Assembly: GCF_000373265.1 (NCBI RefSeq)
Contig: NZ_KB890768.1
Span: 1 to 64,000, forward strand
DNA: 64,000 bases
Direction: 5' to 3'
Source of the DNA: Pontibacter roseus DSM 17521
GTDB taxonomy: Bacteria; Bacteroidota; Bacteroidia; Cytophagales; Hymenobacteraceae
The notes beneath the pieces are model-generated. The model did no database searches, was not told the DNA's origin, and worked only from the letters and a program-made list of their open reading frames with translations. The stretch's first letter is position 1, and the number at the start of each line of letters is the position of its first letter. The translations under genes were made by a program, and so were the position numbers. This document shows, piece by piece, positions 7,730 to 17,138 of this stretch.

Positions 7730-9661
7730 CTACTTATTCACCACAATCCCCAGTAGCTCCCCTATCTGGGTTTCAAAGGTTTTGAGGCTGCGGATGACGT
7801 GGAGCACGCGGTCTTGTTCGGTGGGGTCGGTCACGAGGCGGAGCTTTTCCATCTCGGCCTTCATGAGCAGTTGCGCGTTGCGCCACTTGAGGCGCAGTAC
7901 GGCCCGCTCGGCTCCGTAAGGCAGCAAATCGGACTCGTGCGGCACGTAAATCTGATGGGTTTCCCAGTTATGGCTGAGCTCGTAGGGGTCAGAGAGCAGG
8001 TTGGTGGCCTCTGTCCGGATTTCCTGGTCCGGGTAGTTGATGAAGTCATCGGCCGAAGGTATAGCCCCTTGGTTTAACTTTGACTTCACCACCTCCACCA
8101 GGCGGGCGTAAAGCGGCGTCCTGAATTCCACATCTTCCAGCTGCTCCAGCATGTACTGGCAGGTGTTCTGCCCATCCACCAGAATCCGGTCGGGGTAGTT
8201 GAGCAGCATGCGCACAATCTCACGCTCGTAACGCTTCAGGCTATCGGTTTCTGTTACCGGCTTGGCCGTTTCTGCCTCTTCCTGCTCGTAATATTCGGCC
8301 TCGGCAAAATCGGCGAGGCTGCCAGAACGGAGCTGCTGTTGCTGTTGCCGGTCCTGCAGGTGCATTTTGTTGTACTCCGAAATCAGCAGCTGCTCATCAA
8401 TCCCAAAAATCAGGCTACAGCTCTGGAAAAACACCGTCCGCTTGATGGGGTCCGGGATTTTGGAGATGGAGGTCACGATTTCGCGTATCGCCTCGGCCTT
8501 CTTCACAGGGTTACCTTTCGCTTCCTCGGCGTACAGGCTGGTCTTGAAGGAGATGAAATCCTGCGCGTGCTCCTGCACATAGGCCTTGAACGCCTCGTCG
8601 CCCACCTTTCGGATGTAGGAGTCAGGGTCTTCGCCAGCCGGAAAGGTAACCACATTCACATTCAGGCCATTCTCCAGAATCAGGTCTATACCTCTCAGGG
8701 AGGCTTTTATACCTGCCGCGTCACCATCATACAACACCGTGATGTTCTGGGTATAGCGGGCGATGAGCTTTATCTGACCTTCGGTGAGCGAGGTACCCGA
8801 GGAGGAGACCACATTCTCGATGCCGCCCTGGTGCAGGGACAGCACGTCCAGGTAGCCTTCCACCATGTAGCACATGTCCTGCATGCGCACGGCCTGACGC
8901 GCCTGGTACATGCCGTACAGTACATTGCTCTTGTGGTATATTTCCGACTCCGGGGAGTTGAGGTATTTGGGGCTTTTCTTGTCGTTGGATTTGAGGGTAC
9001 GGGCGCCGAAGCCGATGACGCGGCCCGAGATGTTGTGAATTGGGAACATCACGCGGCCCCGGAAGCGGTCGTATTTCTTGCCGTCTTCCCGGACGATGGT
9101 CAGCCCGGTGGCCTCCAAGTACTGCTGCTTATACCCTGCCTTCAGCGCCGCGTCCGTCAGGTCAGACCAGGCGTCTACGCTATACCCCAGCTCAAACTTC
9201 TTGATAGTCGCATTGGTCAGGCCTCGCTCCTTCAGGTACGACTGGCCGATGCTGCCCTGCTCGTGGTGGTGCAGGACGTGCTGAAAATGCTTGTTTGCGA
9301 ATTCCGAGACAATGTAGAGGCTGTCCCGCTCACTCTGCTCCCGGGCGTACTCCGGGCTCGGCTGGTCCTCCGGCACCTCGATGCCGTACTTTTTGGCCAG
9401 GTACTTGAGCGCCTCCGGAAAGCTGGTGCCCTCCACATCCATGATGAACTGCACCGAGTTGCCCGCCTTGCCACAGCCGAAGCACTTGTAAATGCCTTTG
9501 GCCGGCGAAACAGAAAAGGAAGGCGACTTCTCGTGGTGGAAAGGGCAGCAGGCCCAGAGGTTTTGTCCCTTTTTCTTGAGCGACACAAAATCCCCCACCA
9601 CCTCCGTGATATCGGCCTGGGCAAGGATTTGGTCAACTGTTTCTTTCGGGATTAAGGACAT
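7730..9661 (-). CDS. dnaG: DNA primase
   Basis: This 643-aa primase makes RNA primers for replication with the DnaB helicase. The N-terminal CHC2 zinc finger is present (Cys39, His42, Cys60, Cys63 in CPFH...KCFGCG). The TOPRIM core follows, with VEGYLDVLSLHQ and the metal-binding LYDGDAAG. A Gln-rich linker (DRQQQQQLRSG) separates the core from a less conserved helicase-binding C-terminal region. Length and domain order are normal. The GTG/ATG choice is unambiguous because MSLIPKETVDQIL is the family start. Confidence 0.97.
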   Translation of the reverse strand: MSLIPKETVDQILAQADITEVVGDFVSLKKKGQNLWACCPFHHEKSPSFSVSPAKGIYKCFGCGKAGNSVQFIMDVEGTSFPEALKYLAKKYGIEVPEDQPSPEYAREQSERDSLYIVSEFANKHFQHVLHHHEQGSIGQSYLKERGLTNATIKKFELGYSVDAWSDLTDAALKAGYKQQYLEATGLTIVREDGKKYDRFRGRVMFPIHNISGRVIGFGARTLKSNDKKSPKYLNSPESEIYHKSNVLYGMYQARQAVRMQDMCYMVEGYLDVLSLHQGGIENVVSSSGTSLTEGQIKLIARYTQNITVLYDGDAAGIKASLRGIDLILENGLNVNVVTFPAGEDPDSYIRKVGDEAFKAYVQEHAQDFISFKTSLYAEEAKGNPVKKAEAIREIVTSISKIPDPIKRTVFFQSCSLIFGIDEQLLISEYNKMHLQDRQQQQQLRSGSLADFAEAEYYEQEEAETAKPVTETDSLKRYEREIVRMLLNYPDRILVDGQNTCQYMLEQLEDVEFRTPLYARLVEVVKSKLNQGAIPSADDFINYPDQEIRTEATNLLSDPYELSHNWETHQIYVPHESDLLPYGAERAVLRLKWRNAQLLMKAEMEKLRLVTDPTEQDRVLHVIRSLKTFETQIGELLGIVVNK

Positions 9662-9683
9662 GGGTGCTATACTTGGAGGAATA

Positions 9684-9691
9684 CAAATATA
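9684..9691 (-). promoter_or_regulatory. predicted -7 box for dnaG
   Basis: TATATTTG on the minus strand fits TAnnTTTG. It lies 22 nt before the dnaG ATG, implying a very short leader. The -33 element is not recognisable. Confidence 0.4.
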
Positions 9692-9854
9692 ACGGTTGCA
9701 GGTATAGCCACAGGGTATAGCCGGGACTTTTATTTTGAATCGATGGCAGCCCTACAGGTATTGCTATACCTGGTTTCACTCTTGCTGCTCTAGCTAGCCG
9801 TCCTTTGCATTGAAACAAACTATAACCTATTACTAGGACAACTTAAGGAGCGAT

Positions 9855-10367
9855 TTATTCAGGTAGCTGTCTGTTATACACCAGCTTCTCCCCCTCCCGG
9901 CAAAGCACCGTGAGGGTGTTGCCTTGGATAGTGTAGGATTTCGCTTGGGGCAGCAGCCTGAAGTATTCTCTTTCGAACGCCGTATCCATCATTCTGGTGC
10001 TGGCTATTTCTGTCGTCGCCAGTTCACCGGTTCGTATGGAGCCTTCGCTGCCCAGGCCGCTGGTCCTGAAGCCCCCGAAGTAATGGTTAGGGGCTGCCTG
10101 GCCGTTGAGCCAGTAGGTATAGTCTCCAGCCAGATGCTGACCTGAAGTCGGCCGTTCCTTGCTGAACTCAACCCAGACGTGCGTGTCCTGTGGTGGTGGC
10201 AGGTCTGCCTTGTCTGTATATCCGATTGTTACCAGACTCCACTTCCCAAACAGGTCAACAGGAACAGCCTCCTCCCCCTCCTGTTTCAGGCAGGAGACTG
10301 CCAGCAGGAGAGGCAGCAAGAAGAGGTATAACCCGAATTTAAGGCAATGGGGGAACAGCTTTTTCAT
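9855..10367 (-). CDS. META domain lipoprotein
   Basis: This 170-aa protein has a lipoprotein signal with LAVSC at 22-26 (Cys26 lipidated). The mature part starts with FGKWSLVTIGYTD, a lipocalin-like opening strand. Its second half has TRMMDTAFEREYFRLLPQ and SYTIQGNTLTVLCREGEK, which is the recurrent pattern of META/HslJ domains (a small-residue loop, then an F/Y...LL helix, then a beta hairpin). META proteins are envelope proteins of poorly defined function. It is monocistronic, located between dnaG and the mrp gene. Confidence 0.72.
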   Translation of the reverse strand: MKKLFPHCLKFGLYLFLLPLLLAVSCLKQEGEEAVPVDLFGKWSLVTIGYTDKADLPPPQDTHVWVEFSKERPTSGQHLAGDYTYWLNGQAAPNHYFGGFRTSGLGSEGSIRTGELATTEIASTRMMDTAFEREYFRLLPQAKSYTIQGNTLTVLCREGEKLVYNRQLPE

Positions 10368-10525
10368 GAGCTTCTGATTTAGGATGCGCTATACCTGGTA
10401 GACCCACCAAGGTAGGAATGCGTTGCATGGGCCAGCCATATTTCTCTAAAATCCCTCTCCTACTGTCCCCATCCTACTTGCCATGCAAACTAGGAATATG
10501 TGCTGTTTCTAGAGTTTTTTGTTCG

Positions 10526-10533
10526 TATCTTTG
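10526..10533 (+). promoter_or_regulatory. predicted -7 box for the mrp-nifU operon
   Basis: TATCTTTG matches TAnnTTTG and lies 27 nt before the mrp ATG. The upstream element is weak (a TTTC at 10506). Confidence 0.42.
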
Positions 10534-10560
10534 TAAGGCTTAACAGCTAGTATTTCAACT

Positions 10561-11664
10561 ATGGCAATCACAAAAGAAGATATATTAAAAGCCCTCAGCT
10601 ATGTGGAGGAACCGGACCTGGGCAAGGACCTGGTGACGCTCAACATGGTGGAGGACGTGCAGGTGGATGGCAAGAACGTGAGTTTCACCGTTATTTTGAC
10701 CACGCCGGCCTGCCCACTCAAAGACCTGATTCGCAACGCTTGTATCCGTGCCATCCATACCATGGTGGACAAAGAAGCGGACGTGACGGTGAACATGACC
10801 TCGCGCGTGACTTCCGGCCGTGCCGGCAACTCCGAGGTGCTGACTGGTGTGAAGAACATCATCGCCGTGGCATCCGGCAAGGGCGGCGTAGGCAAGTCTA
10901 CCGTCACCAGCAACCTGGCCATCGCGCTGGCGCAGTCAGGCGCCCGCGTAGGCCTGATTGACGCCGATATCTTCGGACCGTCTATACCTACCATGTTTGG
11001 TGTGGAAGACCAGCGCCCGCAGATGGTGCAGGGTGACCACGGCAAGAACTACATCATACCCGTGGAGAAGTATGGCGTGAAGCTGATGTCCATTGGTTTC
11101 CTCACGCCTCCTGACCATGCCGTTATCTGGAGAGGGCCAATGGCCAGTTCCGCTCTGAAGCAGTTCATCTCTGATGTGGAGTGGGGCGAGCTAGATTACC
11201 TGCTCCTCGACCTGCCTCCCGGCACCTCCGACATCCACCTGACCATGGTGCAGGTACTGCCAGTGACCGGAGCCGTGATTGTGACCACCCCACAAAAGGT
11301 GGCCATAGCAGATGCTCAAAAGGGTTTGCAGATGTTCCGCCAGCCGCAAATCAACGTGCCGGTGCTGGGCGTGGTCGAGAATATGGCTTACTTCACACCT
11401 GCCGAACTTCCCGAGAACAAGTATTACATCTTTGGTCAGGAAGGCGGCCAGAATCTGGCCAAAAGGTTTGATGTGCCCGTACTGGGCCAGGTACCGCTGG
11501 TGCAGAGCATCCGCGAAAGTGGCGATGCAGGAACTCCGGTGGCTTTACAGAACGATTCTCCAGCGTCCGGTGTTTTCAAGGAGTTGGCCGAGGCTGTCGC
11601 GCAGCAGGTATCTGTTCGTAACGCCACTTTAGCCAAAACTAAGACCGTAGAAATTAAAAGCTAA
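10561..11664 (+). CDS. apbC: Mrp/ApbC family iron-sulfur cluster carrier ATPase
   Basis: This 367-aa P-loop protein belongs to the Mrp/NBP35 branch of the MinD/ParA family. Residues ~4-85 form a MIP18/DUF59 domain with CPLKDLI around Cys51. The deviant Walker A SGKGGVGKST is at 105-114, and LDLPPGTSD gives the Walker B region. The CxxC found in many Mrp proteins after the ENM motif is absent; here ENMAYFTPAELPENKYY follows, a form I associate with Bacteroidota members. The following nifU-like gene starts 5 nt downstream, supporting a role in Fe-S cluster transfer in the cytoplasm. Confidence 0.93.
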   Translation: MAITKEDILKALSYVEEPDLGKDLVTLNMVEDVQVDGKNVSFTVILTTPACPLKDLIRNACIRAIHTMVDKEADVTVNMTSRVTSGRAGNSEVLTGVKNIIAVASGKGGVGKSTVTSNLAIALAQSGARVGLIDADIFGPSIPTMFGVEDQRPQMVQGDHGKNYIIPVEKYGVKLMSIGFLTPPDHAVIWRGPMASSALKQFISDVEWGELDYLLLDLPPGTSDIHLTMVQVLPVTGAVIVTTPQKVAIADAQKGLQMFRQPQINVPVLGVVENMAYFTPAELPENKYYIFGQEGGQNLAKRFDVPVLGQVPLVQSIRESGDAGTPVALQNDSPASGVFKELAEAVAQQVSVRNATLAKTKTVEIKS

Positions 11665-11669
11665 TACTG

Positions 11670-11936
11670 ATGGCAGCCATAAACGTTGACAACGATTTTT
11701 TACTTCGCATCGAGGATGCCCTTGACCAAATCAGGCCTTACCTGGAAGCTGACGGCGGAAACGTAAAGGTGCTCGAAGTAACCGATGAGATGGTACTTAA
11801 ACTGGAACTGTTGGGCGCCTGTGGCTCCTGCCCTATGTCTACCATGACCTTGAAGGCCGGCGTGGAGCAGTCCGTATTGAAGGCCGTTCCAGAAATCAGG
11901 TCGGTTGAGGCGGTGAATGTGACTGCCATACCCTAA
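11670..11936 (+). CDS. NifU C-terminal domain Fe-S scaffold/carrier protein
   Basis: This 88-aa protein is a stand-alone NifU-C/Nfu domain. The cluster-binding motif GACGSCPMSTMTLK carries the CxxC at about residues 51-54. RIEDALDQIRPYLEADGGNV is the typical opening helix and turn. It is co-transcribed with the Mrp-like ATPase gene 5 nt upstream, and both are expected to act in Fe-S cluster assembly or delivery. A hairpin terminator follows. Confidence 0.93.
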   Translation: MAAINVDNDFLLRIEDALDQIRPYLEADGGNVKVLEVTDEMVLKLELLGACGSCPMSTMTLKAGVEQSVLKAVPEIRSVEAVNVTAIP

Positions 11937-11957
11937 CAATAGGCTTTCCCATACCTT

Positions 11958-12000
11958 AAAAGGCAGGCGCTGATTACTCAGCGCCTGCCTTTTCATTTTC
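11958..12000 (+). terminator. Rho-independent terminator of the mrp-nifU operon
   Basis: The stem AAAGGCAGGCGCTGA pairs with TCAGCGCCTGCCTTT around a 4-nt loop. A T-rich tract follows on the plus strand. It starts 22 nt after the nifU stop. Confidence 0.92.
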
Positions 12001-12102
12001 ATTATAGCCGCACAGTTAAAGGTTCTATACCTCTCCTATGCTTCAGGTATAGATGGATGGGTTTGGCTGCCTGTACCGCTTTCCCTTCCGCTCCAAAATC
12101 CA

Positions 12103-12110
12103 TATATTTG
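12103..12110 (+). promoter_or_regulatory. predicted -7 box for the fumarylacetoacetase gene
   Basis: TATATTTG fits TAnnTTTG and lies 25 nt before the ATG at 12136. No clear -33 TTTG is seen. Confidence 0.42.
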
Positions 12111-12135
12111 TTCACAATCATGATTTCTGCATGCT

Positions 12136-13407
12136 ATGATAAAAGCCAACGACCCAACCTTACACTCCTGGATAGAGATTGCCCCGCACAGCGATTTCCC
12201 GATACAGAACCTTCCTTTTGGTATCTTCCAATCGGCCACCAGGGACCCGCGCGTGGGAGTGGCCATAGGTGACTATGTGTTGGACCTATACGCTGTCGCG
12301 CAGCACAACCTGTTCGAGTTGCTCGACATTGACCCAACTGTTTTCCATCGCCCCTACCTGAATGATTTCATCGCCTTGGGCAAATCCAAGTGGCGCGCCG
12401 TGCGCAACCGGGTGTCTGAGCTGCTCCGCAACGACAACGACGAGATAAGCGGCAACAGCCGACTCATGCAGGAGTGCCTGATTAAGATGAGCGAGGTAAA
12501 GATGCTGCTACCAGTGAAGGTGGGCAACTACACCGACTTTTACTCCAGCATTGAGCATGCCACCAACGTGGGCACCATGTTCCGTGACCCGAAGAACGCG
12601 CTGCTCCCCAACTGGAAGCACTTGCCTATTGGCTACCATGGCCGCGCCTCCTCCATTGTGGTTTCGGGTACAGACATTCGCCGCCCGAATGGCCAGACCA
12701 AAGCACCGGATGCGGACGCGCCTACTTTTGGCCCATCCCGCCTGCTCGACTTTGAGCTGGAGGTCGCCTTTATCACCGGTCGTGAAACCAGGCTAGGTGA
12801 CATGATTACCCCAAACGAGGCAGATGACTATATTTTCGGGCTGGTGCTGTTCAACGACTGGTCGGCCCGTGACATGCAGACTTGGGAGTACGTGCCGCTT
12901 GGGCCTTTCCTGGCCAAGAGTTTTGCCTCTTCCATTTCTCCCTGGGTGGTTACACTGGATGCGCTGGAGCCCTTCCGTGTGAGAGGTCCGGTGCAAGACC
13001 CAAGACCGCTGCCATACCTGGAGTTCAGCGGCGACCGCAACTACGATATCAACCTGGAGGTGCTGCTGAAACCAGAGGATGGGAAGGAGAACAGCATCTG
13101 CCGTTCCAACTTCAAGTACATGTACTGGAACATGAACCAGCAACTGGCCCACCAGAGCAGCAACGGCTGTAACATACAGGTAGGCGATATGTACGCCTCT
13201 GGCACCATCAGCGGACCTGACAAGACTTCCTACGGGTCTATGTTGGAGCTTACCTGGCGTGGCTCGGAGCCAATCAGACTCTCTGACGGCACTGAACGCA
13301 AGTTCATCAACGACTACGACACCGTCATCATGCGCGGGTTTGCCGAGCGCGGTGGTGTTCGTATTGGCTTTGGTGAGGTACGGGCAAAAGTGCTGCCGGC
13401 TCTGTAG
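12136..13407 (+). CDS. fahA: fumarylacetoacetase
   Basis: This 423-aa enzyme hydrolyses fumarylacetoacetate to fumarate and acetoacetate, the last step of tyrosine/phenylalanine breakdown. The N-terminal SH3-like domain (residues ~15-110, PFGIFQSATRDPRVGVAIGD) and the catalytic domain are both present. Landmarks include NYTDFYSSIEHATNVG, the metal-binding FELEVAF with EDD-like acidic residues, GYHGRASS, and NDWSARDMQTWEYVPLGPF. Length matches eukaryote-type FAH. Other homogentisate pathway genes are not in the window. A long bidirectional terminator separates it from the convergent polysaccharide gene. Confidence 0.96.
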   Translation: MIKANDPTLHSWIEIAPHSDFPIQNLPFGIFQSATRDPRVGVAIGDYVLDLYAVAQHNLFELLDIDPTVFHRPYLNDFIALGKSKWRAVRNRVSELLRNDNDEISGNSRLMQECLIKMSEVKMLLPVKVGNYTDFYSSIEHATNVGTMFRDPKNALLPNWKHLPIGYHGRASSIVVSGTDIRRPNGQTKAPDADAPTFGPSRLLDFELEVAFITGRETRLGDMITPNEADDYIFGLVLFNDWSARDMQTWEYVPLGPFLAKSFASSISPWVVTLDALEPFRVRGPVQDPRPLPYLEFSGDRNYDINLEVLLKPEDGKENSICRSNFKYMYWNMNQQLAHQSSNGCNIQVGDMYASGTISGPDKTSYGSMLELTWRGSEPIRLSDGTERKFINDYDTVIMRGFAERGGVRIGFGEVRAKVLPAL

Positions 13408-13421
13408 GTGTCAGCCCTAAG

Positions 13422-13480
13422 AGGAGCACAAAAAGAGAGGGCCCAGGTGCTATACCTGGGCCCTCTCTTTTTGTGCTCCT
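13422..13480. terminator. bidirectional terminator between fahA and the PglF-like gene
   Basis: The 27-bp arms at 13422-13448 and 13454-13480 are perfect complements around a 5-nt loop. Because each arm contains an A5 or T5 run next to the GC-rich core, the structure can stop transcription from both sides. It lies between two convergent genes, ending 4 nt before the right-hand gene's stop. Confidence 0.93.
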
Positions 13481-13484
13481 GGTT

Positions 13485-15467
13485 CTACTGCAGCATGGAG
13501 TCCAGTTCCTCAAAACGAGAGTTCTTGCTTTTAAACTCTGGCACAATGTTCTTCATCTTTCTCACCACATCGGTTTCATCGCCGTCTTTGTTGAGGGTGA
13601 GCAATTCATTGATGTTCGCCACTACTTTATTGTAGGTATACTCCCGCACCTTAGAAACTTTGATTTTCTCGTGGTGCGTAGGTATAGTCAGTTCTTCTTG
13701 GTTCAGCAGCTCTTCATACAGCTTCTCCCCAGGTCTCAGACCTGAGAAAACGATTTCAATATCCTGCGGCGTCAGACCAGCCAGTTTAATCATCTTCTTA
13801 GCCAAGTCTACTATTTTTACAGGCTGCCCCATGTCAAAGATGAAAATCTCGCCTCCTGAACCCATCGTACCTGCCTCCAACACCAACTGCACCGCCTCCG
13901 GTATAGTCATAAAGTAACGTGTGATATCTGGGTGCGTCACTGTGATAGGTCCGCCCTTTTCAATCTGCGCCCTGAAACGGGGAATGACAGAACCGTTGGA
14001 GCCTAACACGTTCCCAAAACGGGTGGTAATGAATCGCGTCTGATGCTGCGGCCTCTGTGAACGCTCTTGCTGCTTACCTTCCGCATTGATGTTGTTCAGC
14101 GACTGGATGTAAATCTCAGCGATACGCTTGGAGGCCCCCATGATATTGGTCGGGTTCACTGCCTTGTCTGTTGAAACCATCACGAACTTCTCCACATCGA
14201 AAGTCATGGAAAGGTCGGCCAGGTTCTTCGTACCTAACACATTGGTCATGATGGCTTCTGACGGATTGTTTTCCATCATCGGCACATGCTTGTAAGCCGC
14301 CGCGTGGTATACCATTTGAGGGCTATACTCCTTGAAGAGCGCATACATCCGGTTGAAATTCTGGATGTCACCGATGCACAGCTTTAGATTTGCACCTGGG
14401 AACTCCTCCTCCATCTCCAGTTGCAGCTCATGAAGCGGCGATTCTGCTTGGTCGCAGATGATGACCATCTCTGGATTGTAAGTCAGCACCTGTCGCACTA
14501 TCTCAGAACCAATAGAGCCCGCTCCACCCGTAATCAGGATGCGCTTGCCGGCTAGGTCAGCTGAAATCTTATCATTTTCAATCACGATGGGTGGCCGCTG
14601 CAGCAAATCCTCGATGCGCAAATCCTGAATCTGGTTCATGCGCAGGTAACCGGACATCCACTGGTCTGTTGGCGGCACCGTCACCACCTTTATGCCCAAT
14701 TCAACGCACTTTTCAATCGCGCTCTTGCGAGCATCTGATTTCAATTCTTCACTCAGAATCACGAGTTTGTCAATATGGAGCTTCTTCTGCAGTTTCTCGA
14801 TGTCGTTGATGTGGTATACGCGCTTCTGCTGTATGTTCTTATCGATTTTGTTAGGGTTGTCGTCCACAAAGCCAGCAATGGTGAAGCGCCCAACGCTACT
14901 TACTTCCAGAGCCTGCTTTACAAGTATGGCGAAGCTGTCCGCTCCGTAAATGAGTACCGTCTCTTTCTCTCCGGTCGTGCCACGCTTAATGAAGTAAAAC
15001 AGGGCCTTCGCCCCTATCCGCATCATAATCAGTACAGAGGAGCAGATAAAGAAGTTTATCAGCAAGACTACATAGATGTTGACTGAGTCAATGCTAAATT
15101 CTGGCTCCACCCACAGCCCCACAAGGGCAGCGTAGGTAAGGCTGGCTATCAGAACGGCCGTGAATATCCTGTAGATGTCGTCTGTACTGGAATATCGGAT
15201 GAGCCCAGTATGGATGCGCATCAGGTAGAACACCGTGACGGAAACGAGGAAGTAAATGCCCACATATACCAGGAAGTGCCCGCGGAGTATGTGCTCAAAA
15301 TCGAATTGGCGGATAATAAAGAAGGATAAGGCAAAAGACCAAGTCGTAATCACCTGATCGATAATGAGGATAATCCATTTCGGTAATGCCTTATTCTGTA
15401 AAAATGTTTTCATACGTTGGTTTGGATCAGGTAATAACGCGGTCGAGGGTGTGAACGCTTCAGGCAT
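13485..15467 (-). CDS. membrane-anchored UDP-GlcNAc 4,6-dehydratase (PglF/WbpM/CapD family)
   Basis: This 660-aa protein has four N-terminal transmembrane segments (about residues 30-150), a CoA-binding-like middle domain (~160-290), and a C-terminal SDR domain starting with ITGGAGSIGSE. The catalytic region reads MVSTDKAVNPTNIMGASKR, so the usual Tyr of YxxxK is Met, as in PglF/WbpM enzymes that retain C5 configuration. It should convert UDP-GlcNAc to UDP-4-keto-6-deoxy-GlcNAc at the inner membrane. An internal ATG at 15413 (MKTFLQNK) is an equally possible start. It lies downstream of the aminotransferase, acetyltransferase and phosphoglycosyl transferase of the same pathway but behind a terminator, so it is probably transcribed on its own. 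Confidence 0.92.
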   Translation of the reverse strand: MPEAFTPSTALLPDPNQRMKTFLQNKALPKWIILIIDQVITTWSFALSFFIIRQFDFEHILRGHFLVYVGIYFLVSVTVFYLMRIHTGLIRYSSTDDIYRIFTAVLIASLTYAALVGLWVEPEFSIDSVNIYVVLLINFFICSSVLIMMRIGAKALFYFIKRGTTGEKETVLIYGADSFAILVKQALEVSSVGRFTIAGFVDDNPNKIDKNIQQKRVYHINDIEKLQKKLHIDKLVILSEELKSDARKSAIEKCVELGIKVVTVPPTDQWMSGYLRMNQIQDLRIEDLLQRPPIVIENDKISADLAGKRILITGGAGSIGSEIVRQVLTYNPEMVIICDQAESPLHELQLEMEEEFPGANLKLCIGDIQNFNRMYALFKEYSPQMVYHAAAYKHVPMMENNPSEAIMTNVLGTKNLADLSMTFDVEKFVMVSTDKAVNPTNIMGASKRIAEIYIQSLNNINAEGKQQERSQRPQHQTRFITTRFGNVLGSNGSVIPRFRAQIEKGGPITVTHPDITRYFMTIPEAVQLVLEAGTMGSGGEIFIFDMGQPVKIVDLAKKMIKLAGLTPQDIEIVFSGLRPGEKLYEELLNQEELTIPTHHEKIKVSKVREYTYNKVVANINELLTLNKDGDETDVVRKMKNIVPEFKSKNSRFEELDSMLQ

Positions 15468-15859
15468 GCTCAGTTACTATCGTACGGCTTATTTCCTGTG
15501 GTCGTTTAAGTTAAATTAATTATAATTAATACTTAGTCTCCGGTTCAACACCAAACTTGTCAATTTCATTCCTGCCATAAGCCTGCGACTAATAAAAAAG
15601 TGCTTTTCACCAGTGCTTTATAGCCTTTAGCACGAACTCTTACAAATTTGGAGCCCAAAATTAACTATAATAACGTTAATCTACAGCATTTTATATAGCA
15701 GCAGTCAATATTTGTTTTGCAACTTTTCTGGCAAGTGTTACACTGGCTCTTGATGAGAAAAGTATTTCTTTAGCTAGCTAAACATCTTTATAATCCGAGA
15801 ATTTTGTAAAAATCGTCCTCTACAGGCCGGTAAAATCAAATATTACTAATTTGAACCAA
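15468..15859. other. AT-rich leader region of the PglF-like gene
   Basis: I see no gene, repeat or RNA fold here. The region is clearly AT-rich (for example TTAAATTAATTATAATTAAT near 15510-15530) and presumably contains the promoter of the dehydratase gene, but no good TAnnTTTG box stands out. Confidence 0.4.
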
Positions 15860-15935
15860 ATAAAAAGTTCATCCCCATACGCAGGGAAAGCTAGCTCGAA
15901 GGCAATTCGGCTTTCCCTGCCTATGGGGATGAACT
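15860..15935 (-). terminator. Rho-independent terminator of the pglA-C-D-E-like operon
   Basis: Arms at 15866-15890 and 15911-15935 are complementary over 25 positions with one mismatch, around a 20-nt loop that can pair further. On the minus strand the stem runs into TTTTTA. It lies 60 nt beyond the aminotransferase stop. Confidence 0.85.
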
Positions 15936-15995
15936 AAAGAAGAGCACACGGCTCCAGTAGTACTACATTATAAAGGTTTGCGGGATTTTGAAACC

Positions 15996-17138
15996 CTAAA
16001 CAGCTACTTCTTTGAAACAGGCTTTTATCCTTGCAGCCACTCTCGCTCGTTCCTCATCCGTCATGTTAGACCCGGAGGGCAGGCAAAGACCTTTCTCAAA
16101 CAATCGCTCGCTGGTGCCATCGCCATAGAAGGGAGCATTGGCAAACACAGGCTGTAAGTGCATCGGCTTCCAGAGCGGTCGCGATTCAATGTTCTCTGAC
16201 TCAAGCGCCAGACGGATATCCTCACGGCTAAAGCCTTTCTTGTCGTTTATCAGCACCGTGCTCAGCCAACGGTTGGAGTAATAATCTGCGTTCGGTTCAT
16301 CCGGGAACTGGATGGCTGCTAAATCAGCAAAAGCCTCTTTATAGAAGGTATAGTTAGCGCGTCTTTGTTGTACGCGTTCCGGTAGTACCTCCATCTGCCC
16401 GCGCCCAATGGCAGCGCAGATGTTGCTCATGCGGTAGTTATACCCGATGTGCGAGTGCTGGTAATGTGGGGCCGCATCACGTGCCTGTGTCGCCAGGAAG
16501 CGGGACTGTTTAATCCAAGCTTCATTCTTTGATACCAAGGCGCCGCCCCCTGAAGTAGTAATGATTTTGTTGCCGTTGAAGGACAAAATGCTCATTGCCC
16601 CGAAAGTACCTAGCATTTGACCTTTGTAGGAAGAACCAAGCGCCTCGGCTGCATCTTCCACAACAGGTATGTCAAAACGATTGGCTATGTCCATTATTTG
16701 GTCCATCTCCGCGGGCATACCATACAGGTGCACCACAATGATGGCCTTTGGCTTCCTACCTTTTCTAAGCCTGTCCTGTATGGCGGTTTCCAGCAAATCC
16801 GGAGACATGTTCCAGGTGCGCTCTTCACTGTCTACGAACACAGGAGTAGCGCCTTGGTAAGCGATGGGATTTGCAGAAGCGGAGAAAGTCATGCTTTGGC
16901 AAATTACCTCATCTCCTGCCTGCACACCCAGCATAATTAGGCCCAAGTGCAGAGCAGCAGTACCAGAACTCAGGGCCGCAACTGACACACCCTCTCCTAA
17001 GAAATTTGCTAAGTCTCTCTCAAAGCCATCCACATGCGGACCAAGCGGCGCAATCCAATTCGTATCGAAGGCCTCTTTTATGTTGTTGAACTCGTTGTTC
17101 CCCATGTGCGGGGAAGAGAGCCATATTTTTGTGTTCAT
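15996..17138 (-). CDS. DegT/DnrJ/EryC1/StrS aminotransferase (PglE-like)
   Basis: This 380-aa PLP enzyme is expected to aminate the 4-keto sugar made by the PglF-like dehydratase. The PLP lysine is in SFNGNKIITTSGGGAL (about residue 185), the cofactor Asp is in VEDAAEALGS (about 160), and LSSGTAALHLGL lies near 58. It begins with WLSSPHMGNNE, as in PglE-type enzymes. Its start overlaps the acetyltransferase stop by 4 nt, which indicates translational coupling. The protein is clearly distinct from PseC in the pseudaminic acid cluster of this window. Confidence 0.92.
   Translation of the reverse strand: MNTKIWLSSPHMGNNEFNNIKEAFDTNWIAPLGPHVDGFERDLANFLGEGVSVAALSSGTAALHLGLIMLGVQAGDEVICQSMTFSASANPIAYQGATPVFVDSEERTWNMSPDLLETAIQDRLRKGRKPKAIIVVHLYGMPAEMDQIMDIANRFDIPVVEDAAEALGSSYKGQMLGTFGAMSILSFNGNKIITTSGGGALVSKNEAWIKQSRFLATQARDAAPHYQHSHIGYNYRMSNICAAIGRGQMEVLPERVQQRRANYTFYKEAFADLAAIQFPDEPNADYYSNRWLSTVLINDKKGFSREDIRLALESENIESRPLWKPMHLQPVFANAPFYGDGTSERLFEKGLCLPSGSNMTDEERARVAARIKACFKEVAV

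Noticed and set aside
8339..9655. 438-codon plus-strand ORF
   Set aside because: It lies wholly antisense to dnaG, whose motifs are clear. Long antisense frames are expected from GC-rich codon use, and the peptide shows no domain.
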